A stretch of 64,000 nucleotides of DNA, from positions 8,680,001 through 8,744,000 of the forward strand of contig CM060202.1 in the NCBI GenBank assembly GCA_030562195.1, given 5' to 3'. This DNA is from Nipponacmea schrenckii (taxonomy: Eukaryota > Mollusca > Gastropoda > Lottiidae). The position numbers and the translations under genes were made by a program. Of the stretch, positions 40,501 to 52,500 are shown one piece after another (position 1 is the stretch's first letter; every line of letters begins with the position of its first letter). Below the pieces are notes generated by a model. The model had not been told where the DNA came from. It saw only the letters and a program-made list of their open reading frames with translations, and made no database searches.

Positions 40501-43500
40501 GTGGTTGGTTTGACCAATGGCCAGCTTGGAGGATCTTCAAGAACCTAAGTTGAAACTTGGTCCTGTCTTTTTTGTCTCATACAAAGCCTGAGCATGAAAT
40601 GCAGAATAAACACTGCTAATTAGACATCTTGGCCCAGTATTCAAAAGATGATCAGAAGTATTAGGGTTTTTCTAGGAACACTATTTCCAGGAAGTCTCAG
40701 TCTTGGATTGTTCAAGAATGTGTGGGCCCAGTTCTTGATCTATACAAGCTTGGGATTTCATCTCCTCATAAATCATTATTAATTCTGGGATTTTTCTATG
40801 ATGGTTTACTTGCCAATAACAAACACATTGACGTCTGTACATATACAGAGAATATTTCAGTGATCAGCTTTAAACAATGCCCCTACTCATCCAACAATTG
40901 ACAGTGTAATGTAGGAAGCTTATTCAATTTTCACTTTTGATACTGTAGATAAAGGAATAATATGTGGACTTTATTTTGTTTCTTTGTCAGTTTCTGTTTA
41001 TGGATCCATCTGAAGCTGATTTATTATTAGATATATCTGCTGCAGCAAGTAATCAAATCTCACCCAAACGACGTATAGAAACAGGACGAACAATCACACC
41101 AGGTGGCACTGTAGTTACCACGACAACCACTACCACAGAGAAATCACCATTTGCCACTCAAGATCCTGGATTAGATGGTAATGTATTCTCAATTTTAATA
41201 TTTGTGACCTAAACTAGGTAATCTGTAACGCAGGAGTCAAGGTCACAAAAACACATCCAAGACTATTTTGAAGTCAAATTTATAGTAGGTAAATAAGGAG
41301 TTCTGTTATAAAACTGTAAAATAAAACCACAATTATAAATTATGATTCATGTAAATAAATCTCAAATATTTTATGTCAAAGTAAAAGATAAAAAAATAAA
41401 CTAAAATATAATAAAAAGGTTTAATAAATTATTATTTTGTTGTAATTTAGGTACATGTAATAATACATAATATAGTAGATTTCTAAAAATTAAAGTTTCG
41501 TTTATTACTGCTAAAACAAAAATTATTAATTATAGGTTTCCTTGTTTTTGCAGGGAAACATGAAAATATTTTTGTCAACAATTGCTTCACATATCACCCC
41601 AAAAAAATGAGACAGAGATTAAAAACACTTTAAATTTACACTTTTTTTTTCATTGCTCCAATGGCATTCTAATTTTCTAAGCAACTTTTTTTCATGTTTT
41701 ATTGCATGGTTTTGTTTGAGTGCTACCCTATTTAATATTCTATTCTTTAATCCTTGACAAAGAAATGTTTTACTTTCGTGGACAAAATAACATATTCCAG
41801 TCCAAAAAGCAATTGCATTAAATCACAAGAAGAAAACTGATATTTCGCTTTTATGGTAATTGAGACACCTTAACCTGTTTGTAATATCAAAGTTCCAAAA
41901 TTAAACTCATGCTTCCAATGTTATTGCATGTAGCTATTGCTACCCTTGATTGCATTATCTGGTTTGTTATTTATCAATGCATGTATTTTTGTGTTGTTGT
42001 TTAGGCTCACCCCACCTTGTTCAAAAGCATCATGTGAATTCAGACTACTCCAGTTCAGAATGTAGTGGTGGTAGATCGTCTCCCTTTGTTTTAACCAACG
42101 ACAACAGTTCTATGTCTGCATCATCAGGTACAGAATTTTGCTTTTTTTCCAGTGTTTGATTAACATTGCTGTTGCTTAAGGGCACTAGTCCAGAATTTAA
42201 AAAAAATTGGATGTTAGATATTCATTCTTTCAATTTTAGGGCACAATGAACATTTCAAATACACTATTAAGAAAGAATTGTAAAAACTTATAGCTATATA
42301 CACTATCGTTCTCTTAGCATCTTTTAGGAAGAGCATTGTTAATCAAATATGGCAGAAATAACCAGACTTTTGTCAATACTAAGATAGATCAATATTGATT
42401 GGAGAATTAGAAAATTGTGGAAAATCTAAACCAAAATTCTTTAAAGATTATTATATAGAATAATGCAGATTGTATGTTGGAGTAAATAATTAAGTAACTT
42501 TAGGACTTTATTATTTTCAATTTTGTATATACAGTACCAATCAGTATTAATTTATCACGAACAAATGTTAAAGGGGTACTAAGGAGGTTCCTTGCTTTTT
42601 TATATGTGACTTTTACTTGCTTCATTTCAATTTTCTGTTAGATGGCTGTGATCTACAGATGTCTGATTGAAACTTTTAATGGTGCAATAATACATGCCAT
42701 TAGTATCCTTGATACTAGAAAGATTAAAAACCTCTTTACCATCCCTTTAAGTTCAGATGTATCTAATTAATGCCTGTGTATTTTATATCTGATAATATGT
42801 ACTGTTGTTCGAACGCATCAAAGTGGAAAGAATATTATTTGATTTAAGAAGGGAGTTAAAGGGATAGGTTGACATTTGGTTGACCAATTGTACCTGAGCC
42901 TTAGTCTCAGAAACTGAAATTAGCTGAGCCAAACAATGATAAAGTTCTCAGCCTACAGTCAAAATTTGAGCCTTCAAATCCAGTGTTTCTAGAATTATCC
43001 ACTTATTTAACAAAAAGTTAGAATGACAACTCATCATATCTTGAGACATTGCCATATATTGATATAGAAGTGAAATTCGTTGCTTAAGGTATTTTTGAGA
43101 GAACTTTCATGCATTTCCAGTACCTTTGAAGGCTTTTTACATATATTTGAATTAAACCCTTAATATTACGAATCAAAAGTCAAAATTTTAACGTTTTCCA
43201 TAGATACTTTTTCGATACTTGAACAAAGTTATCAAATTATTTCAAAAGTTTTAAATTGGAATATCGATCATTAGCCATTTTGTATTATTAAACATATTCT
43301 TCCCACTGAGATGTATGCTATATGTTCTAGTTTATATATATATCATGTTAATATTAATATTCAGATTTTGTTTCATATTTCAGATTTGCATGGCTTTTAA
43401 GTGCTTCCAATATGTATTTATATTAACGTAACAGACATGTAATGATCATATATTTTATACATTTCATATCAGCATTAAGAAAATAACACTGTTATATGTA

Positions 43501-46500
43501 AAAGATTGTATATTTTAACAATACTTTTGTAATCTATATTGAAACAAGGATATTTGCTTAATTTGAAGGACAATTTAAAACATAAAGCCCGGCCTTTCAA
43601 TTTATTTTTAGTACCATAGTTAAAGTATTATTCTAATATGTTAGGTTTCAATTACTATTTACTCTATCTGATAATTGCTTATAACTGCTTTGTTCAGCAA
43701 TACTGAATTTTGTTAAAGGAATAGTAAAGAAATAAAACAAATGTGTTTCAAGGAAACTGATAGCATCAATAAGATATCTTACTGTAAAATGGAATGGTGC
43801 TAATTGATGTTATCAGTGCCCTTGATACACATAATTCTTTTCTAGAAAAATAAATCCTTTTAATGTGAACTCATAATCTTTGACATATTCTATCTTGTAT
43901 ATCTAAAGAAACCAAAATTATCTAAATCAACAAAATTTATCTAAAGAAACCAAAATTATCTATAGAAACCAAAATTATCCAAAGAAACCAAAATTATCCA
44001 AAGAAACCAAAATTATCTATAGAAACCAAAATTATCTAAAGAAACCAAAATTTCAGGCAAAAAAAAGTACATGTGGTAAGACATAACTAATTATCTAAAT
44101 GTTTGTATCTAAAAGTCACCTTAATAAAACTCCAATAACTTTTAAAACTTTGTTAACGTGCAAACTATAGTCAAGAAAAGTATATACAAGCAATGGCAGC
44201 ACCTGTTCAATGGTCGGACTCTTCTAATCTTGTTAAAAGTTAGAAAACAAGACGTAACTAAGGCAATGGTGAAGCAGAATGTGAACCAGTCGACAATTTT
44301 AAGTTAATGACGCATCTTGTAATAGGGAAATAACATATTTATGTTATTCTCATCTGAGGCTGGGTACAAATCTGCTTCCAGTTAACTCTTTCACGAATTC
44401 TAGGAATCACAGACGTAGGGCAAAGATCCCATATAGAAGTTAAAAGTGTTGAGAAATTCTCTTTACAATACCTTTCAAAGGTGTATGTAAGCCTTTTAAT
44501 AAGTTTTAGTGTCAATATATTAGTGGTAGGATTTCTTTAGTTTAAACTTTCAGAGAACTAAAAGGACATATGGCTCAAGACCTTTGTCTATAGTTCTCAT
44601 TAATTTAGACAAAAAAAGGTTTTCAACCCTTTTAAGTTACATTATTGCTAGTGTTTTTATGGCGAAAAACCTTTATTTAAGTCATACTGCAAGACAAACA
44701 TTGGCAATATAACATAAACATTAGTGGCCAATATTTAGTGTATATCTGTTACATTATGCCAGTGTTTCCACAATGTGTAAATCATTCTAGTATGATTTAT
44801 TTATTAGAGAAGTTCAAAGCCATGACAAGTATCAAAATATTAGGTGAGAAAACATCCAACTTCTCTTCAACATATGATGAAATACTTAACCATTCTTAGC
44901 ACACCTACTAAAATTAATGAGGCAATCCTTGAGGGTAAAATTAAAGAAGTATACCAGGTGATAGGGTCAGTCTATTATAGTAATATAGGTCTACTTGGTG
45001 GTGTATATAACAGGTGTGATATATCAACCAGGTATATATAGATAGATAGGGTATGTAAGATGGAAGAGATACATTAATCACAAGTATTTATCTGATCTTT
45101 AGGTTATTTTGAGTTCATATCCTCACATTAGTACATATTTTTATACGCCCACATGAAAATGTGGACATATATTGGTATCACCCCTGTCCGTCCGTCGGTC
45201 CGTCAACAATTACTTGTGTACGCGATACAGGCCAGAGTTTTTATCTGATTTGAATGAAACTTGGTATGTGTATTCATCTTGATAATATCTCTGATAAGTT
45301 CGAAAATGGCACGATTCCAGATGTCAGTTTATGAGTTTGGGCCCTTGATTAAATGAAAAAACGTTAAAATTTACTTGTGTATGCAATAGAAGCTGTAGTT
45401 TTTATCTGATTTGAATGAAACTTGGTATGTGTATTCATCTTGATAATATCTCGGACAAGTTCGAAAATGGCACGATTCCATATGTTGGTTTATGAGTTAT
45501 GGCCCTTGATTAAATGGAAAAACGTTGAAATTTACTTGTGTACGCAATAGAAGCTGTAGTTTGCATCTGATTTGAATGAAACTTGGTATGTGTATTTATC
45601 TTAATAATATCTCGGACAAGTTCGAAAATGGCATGATTCCAGATGTCAGTTTATGAGTTATGGCCCTTGATTAAATGAAAAACGTTAAAATTTACTTGTG
45701 TATGCAATAGAAGCTGTAGTTTTCATCCGATTTGAATGAAACTTGGTATGTGTATTCATCTTGATAATATCTCGGACAAGTTCGAAAATGGCACGATTCC
45801 AGATGTCAGTTTATGAGTTATGGCCCTTGATTAAATAAAAAAACGTTAATTTTTACTTGTGAACACAATAGAAGCTATAGTTTGCATCCGATTTTAATGA
45901 AACTTCGCATGTGTATTCATCTTGATAATATCTCGAAAATTTTTTTAAAAATTCCATATGTCAGTTTATGAGTTATTGCCCTTGATTAAATTTAAAAAAC
46001 GTTAAAATGTACTTATGTATGCAATATGAATGAAACTTGGTATGTGTATTCATCGCCAGATGCCTGTTTATGAGTTATTGCCCTTGATTAAATGAGAAAA
46101 TGTTAAAATTTATGCAATAGAAGCTGTAGTTTTTATCCGATTTGAATGAAACTTGGTATGTGTATTCATCTTAATAACATCTCGGACAAGTTCAATAATG
46201 GTGCGATTCCAGATGTCGGTTTATGAGTTATTGCCCTGGATTAAATGAAAAAACATGGAATATTCTGTTTGCTGAAGTGGGCGTATGTTACCTTGCCTGG
46301 CAATATTAGTAGCAGACATTTACTTATAATAGAAGCTACATTGGCTTAAAAACCTGCTCCTGTATGCAACATTGCTGGGAAAATTTTTTATCATTAAATT
46401 GATTGGAATAACATGATCTCTTTAAAGTTATATCTCTTAGGATAACTAACCAATTTACATTTTTAAATTTGGCTGAAATGAGTCTTTCAGGGGATTACCT

Positions 46501-49500
46501 GGTGACACAATCTCTCTATAAACCAATAAATCCATTAAACTAATGCAGCATTAGTTGAAAATGTCAGACGTGAGTTCTTGGTGTGTGATAGTTCTATGAC
46601 CTTGAATATGTCATCTTCACTCAAATTCCAGTCCACCCATCTGTAAACAGGTACTGGTAATCCCAGAAAAATCAGTGCCAAAAAGTTTGGCCAAGGACCA
46701 GCTGGTAGAAAGAATCCCTGTCACGGCGGACTTGTGAACCTTAAGTTGTTATCCTTGTAAAATATAGTTGTTTCTTTCTTTCTTAAATTAAGTAATTTTG
46801 AAACATGTTGATTTAGTTTAATGAATATATTGTGTTATATAAAGATTCAATTCTATAGTCATTTCATCAGGCTAGCTGCACAACTTTGAGACTATTAAGT
46901 GCATTCTAAGAGTTTTAATTTTGTCCAAGATCTTATATAGGCATAATTAAGTCTGAACAATGGATTTTGTTCAGTGCACTATACCTAGCACTTTCAACTA
47001 CTCTTCTTTCTAAGAGTAGGACGTAAAACTCCATTTCATTTCTTCGTTTCTAAATTATATATGAGTGGAGGGACAAAATATACCATAACTGGTGTCCAAG
47101 ACATATTTAAATATAACACACCATTGCATCTTAATTTTAAAATCCAGGGGATAAAATAAGTGACATTGGAAGATATTTTTTATTCTTCAAAAATACTATG
47201 TATGTATGTAATCATTTAGAATTCTAAAAACAAGCATAATATACTTGAAGCAAAGATAAGGCTTTTCACACATTAAAAACACAAAGATAGGTGCAGCATA
47301 CACTATACACTATATTTTATTTCTTTGCCGATCCTTATCATGTGTTTTTTTTTTTGCTGAGTAAACATAGTCTGTGGGAGGGGATTTGATGTTTTAATTA
47401 TAAAGACTTGTGTTTCAGGTAATGCTCAGATCTTACAGTATGATCGTGAACCAGGGCGTTACAATATTGTAAGTTTTTCAACCAATCAGCATGAACTGTT
47501 GCTGATAGTGAATTTTGCTGTTTAACTTTCCTACCCAAGTGCAACCTGGAATAGCTATTTGTCAATGGAAACATATTAAGATTTGTTTGATTGTATTAGT
47601 GATTCTAATTTTTCACCCTAATTATTATTTTCAAAATATTGGAAAATTTCATATATATGCTCTTTAGTATATACATTAGTATTGTTTGAATACAGGAAGA
47701 TTCCATTGAGTGATAGCTAATTTCAGATGCACACATCTACTAACCCTGATTTTATAAGAATGACTTTTCAAATATGTGTTGGTGTTTTTGATTTGCTTAC
47801 AGAAATGATAGTAGTGAATGGAATAGGCGAGTCTGTTTCTGATGCGGCCATACGAGAATTATCAGATCGGTCCAAACGACCCCGCACACCAGCAAAAACT
47901 AGCACACTTGTCATCACAGGGGTCAAAAGGGTAAGAAAACGGTCCCAGTCCTTACTTTCACTGAATCTCTCTCATAGATCAAGGTCATTTTCACAGTCTG
48001 CAGCCTCCTTGACCTCATCCGTAAGCGACCTGTCAGGGTCATATTTAAAAGTTGATGAAATGGCTTCCAATGACCTATCTGATGAATGTCTAGCCAATAC
48101 CTTGCGACGCCATCTATCACAAGAATGCTTAGTCCCGCTTGAAGCAGTCAAAGTTTCGATTTCAACAAAAGAACTTGATAGGCTTGAAACTGATGTGTAA
48201 CTTTGCTGCAAAAGTTTTACTGCAAAAATAATCATTTATTCTATACAAGATGCAATGCTCAGTTATAATTTCAATTAAACTTGGAAATTCCAATTTATTA
48301 CCAAATATGAACAAAAAACTGCTAATAAAATGCTAAATGATTAGTTGAACTCCATGAAGATTCAGAGTGAGAAATCTACTGTAGAACTTGATTTAAAAGT
48401 TAATCTATTTAATTGGTTATGCTACTTAACAGAAGTGATTTCAATAGTTTTTTAATGGTACTGAATGATTTATGAAATCATGTAAATATGCCTTATCTTA
48501 TAGTCCCATTATTTGCATGTGATATGGCTTGCCATAAATGTATTGTGATGTGAAGTATATCAGGGCTTTAAGGCCTATGTTATTTAAAATTTAGAAGGGG
48601 ATATTTCATGAGCCTATCACAAGCACAAGGAAATAACATATAGTTATTTCTGGTACATTTTTAGTGAAACCAAGCATTTCTAAAGCATTGGGTAGTTGGT
48701 TTGAAATTCTTCTTATCTGAATTAAAAGTTGAAATTGAAATTTCACAAGAATTCAATGAAATCATTATTCTCAGGGATGAATTTGATGTGGATATCCACA
48801 TGCCAAATTTGTTGTCAAACAAAATCTACCAACAAAAAAAACTGTAAATAGTTGAAATATAATGAGAAAAAAAAAAAATCAAAATGTCTTAGAAATAAAA
48901 TTTCCTGTACCGGTATGTAAATACCAGTTATACAGTGCATATATATATGATACAAATCTTGTGGCCAAAACTAATTTATACTTTTTTTAATGACCTGTAC
49001 ATGTCTATGTAAAGGACTTGTAGGCCAAATGATATTTTCTGGTCCTTATTTGGCAAATGATGAAATGCCACACCTTAGGCCTACTGTATGCAATCCGGGA
49101 AATACGTGAATGAGTGGTCAATGAAATATCCTCTTTACATGTGAATGAAGTTTTAAAATGTAACATTATTAATAGAATATATCTAGATATATTAACATAT
49201 ATAATACTTGTGATACCCTTGATTTATACTTCTGTTGATTTGTGCACTTATTTATGTTTCTTTAATCACATGTTTTAATTATGTTATTTTCATGCACCAT
49301 TATTTTATTTCTTGTTAATTTATTCTTAGGGTATAGCTTGTGCAATATGGCTATGATAGAGATTTTGTGATAAATATTATTTACTAAGTGCTACATGTAA
49401 GTGAATTGCTATGGCAAAATTCACTTTAAAGTGTAATATTTTGTTTTGTTAATACAGCATTACAGCTGCAGTTGATTTGGACTGTATACAATCAGGTGCA

Positions 49501-52500
49501 TGCACTTGATCCACCAAATCTATAGTTATTTTATCCATTTAGCTATTGTGTTACATATGGAGCATACTGGCTCAACATAGGACTGCAGTTAAAATTGACA
49601 ACATTTAAAGAATACTGAATTACTCTGTAATGATTTTGTTTCTTATCGGTTGAGTTATCAGAGAGGTTCCGCATCGGGCTGGTTATCCCAACACAGCAGG
49701 TTACGTCATCACTTTATGTGTAGCTGTGACGTATTCGTAATCCTCATACTCGTGGATATCCTGCTTGCCTGGATATGAGTTGCCATAACCGTTAGTACCG
49801 GTACAGATACGATTTCGGCTAATTTAGGCCAAAAATCATTCACTCACACATCAGACATGTTATTGTGTATAATCTATATATATCTGTGGGGAAAATTCGG
49901 TGCATGCTAGTTCGAACAGTGGAGAATGATTGATAGAAATCAGATCTGAAGTGAGCGTTGTATTCGGCCTCATTCCGCCAGTCGCGCAGATCCACAAGTT
50001 CAAGGGCCTCATTATGTGATTGATGTTTACATGTGATATAAGTAGAAATGTGTTTGACTTCGTACTAATTTGAAGTTCACAGGATCTGCTACACCACAAT
50101 TGAAACTGGGGTACTCATGTTATGAAAATATAGGTAGTAACCAGCACGGGATAGCGGAACGCACAATGTAACGGTCACATACGCTTACACTTACGGATAC
50201 GTATCCATCCAACCAGCATAGCCCGCCTGTTGCCGCACCTGCCTATTATTTCTGACAAAACATATTCAGCAACTGAAATATCATTTTGCTACCTGAAAGG
50301 TTTTATATGTCAGCTGACTAACTCTTAGTGGATGAAAATTGTGTAGGTCCCTACGTACATCTGATCAAATGTACATTGTGAAAGCATATTTCATATCACT
50401 CTTTGAATGTTATATACATCCATAGGTGTAGGGGACTTGAGAATTCTTGCTGGAAAATTTCTGTTTTACCAGAATTTTTGAGACTCCTGAATCCTAAAAA
50501 TTAAACAAGAGCCTCTTGATTTCCCTGTGCTTAAATGAACAATATATATGCTTCAAATTTATTATATTTTATTATCAATAATATTCATATATATACAGCT
50601 TTTTATTAATTTATCTTTAATATTATTTATTTCATTTAGTAGGCTGTGATTTTTATTATTCTATATTTATTTTAATTGTTGTTTCTACTTGGTATAATAA
50701 TAAGAACTGTGAGATATAAAAGTGCTATTAGTGAGAATAGAAAAGTTCACAAACAAATTAATAAATTGGAGACAACTTTCAATGTTTTAACTAAATTGTG
50801 CCAATTCTTAAAATATTGAAATAGTATAGTTATTATAGAAAATCTTGGAATATGTCATTAAATTGTTTGAAGCCTGCTTGAAAAAAGGAAAAAAAATATG
50901 CAAAACACAAGTTGCACAAACTGAACATATTTTAAATGACACATTTTTCAGTTAATGAATTATGTCAATAAACATATCATTTTTTAACACAGATATCCCT
51001 GGAACGAGAAAATGAATGTGAAAATCTCATAACAAAAAGTCTTCATTTCAGAATTTGGGTAACAGTTGAGATACTTAAACAATTATTTTTAAATTCGACA
51101 CTTCACAATAATTATGAATTTATTGAAATTGCAAATTAAAAAAACCCAAAACACTGTTGCTCCTTAATTTTCAAGCTGTTTTCATATCACTTGATTGGAG
51201 TCCTTCAGTTCATAAACTTTTCAGGTAATTACTTAATTAAATCACTTGAAGTAACACATTTGAGAACTTTATACACTAGTACTCACTTTCTGTTCGCTTA
51301 TTACCTCAATTTATGGTTTTTTACTTTTTTTTCTCCTTACTTAGTCCTTTATTTTATTTTATTTTTTAAACTATATTCTATATGTACATATCATCTGCTG
51401 TAAAGGGATGCAGTCATTTTATTCTTTGTACCGTTTTTCTATAAATTTAATATATTTTAAGAAGGTTCTTTGTATACCTATGTTTTATTCATTAAAAGAT
51501 AGTCTATATTGATCTGACCGGTCCTCAATATATACAATTCGGATTTGATGTTGAATTTATTTGAAAATGACCAGTCCTCAATATACAAATTTGGATTTGA
51601 TGTTGAATTTATTTGAAAATGACCAGTACTCAATATATACAATTTGAATTTGATGTTGAATTTATTTGAAAATGACCAGTCCTCAATATACAAATTTGGA
51701 TTTGATGTTGAATTTATTTGAAAATGACCAGTATTCAATATATACAATTTGAATTTGATGTTGAATTTATTTGAAAATGACCAGTCCTCAATATACAAAT
51801 TTGGATTTGATGTTGAATTTATTTGAAAATGACCAGTCCTCAATATATACAATTTGTATTTGATGTTGAATTTTTTTGAAAATGACAAGTCCTCAATATA
51901 TACAATTTGGATTTGATGTTGAATTTATTTGAAAATGACCAGTCCTCAATATAAAAATTTGGATTTGATGTTGAATTTTTATGAAAATGACCAGTCCTCA
52001 ATATCTACAATTTGGATTTGATGTTGAATTTATTTGAAAATGACCAGTCCTCAATATATACAATTTGGATTTGATGTTGAATTTATTTGAAAATGACCAG
52101 TACTCAATATATACAATTTGAATTTGATGTTGAATTTATTTAAAAATGACCAGTCCTCAATATATACAATTTGAATTTGATGTTGAATTTATTTGAAAAT
52201 GACCAGTACTCAATATATACAATTTGAATTTGATGTTGAATTTATTTGAAAATGACCAGTCCTCAATATATACAATTTGGATTTAATGTTGAATTTATTT
52301 GAAAATGACCAGTACTCAATATACAAATTTGGATTTGATGTTGAATTTATTTGAAAATGACCAGTACTCAATATATACAATTTGGATTTAATGTTGAATT
52401 TATTTGAAAATGACCAGTCCTCAATATATACAATTTGAATTTGATGTTGAATTTATTTGAAAATGACCAGTACTCAATATATACAATTTGGATTTGATGT

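Larger units (their letters stand above)
42128..47802 (+). other. C2CD2L: intron between exons 12 and 14
   Basis: It contains MITEs (42568-43862), a short satellite (43903-44053), pearl-like P3, a SINE-like copy and the optional exon 13. From 44055 to 45130 nothing is recognised. Confidence 0.75.

Noticed and set aside
47727..47802. Upstream part of the exon 14 frame as normal coding sequence (MHTSTN...)
   Set aside because: It has a hydrophobic, pyrimidine-tract-derived sequence and the better acceptor at 47802 joins exon 12 in phase; kept only as an optional segment.
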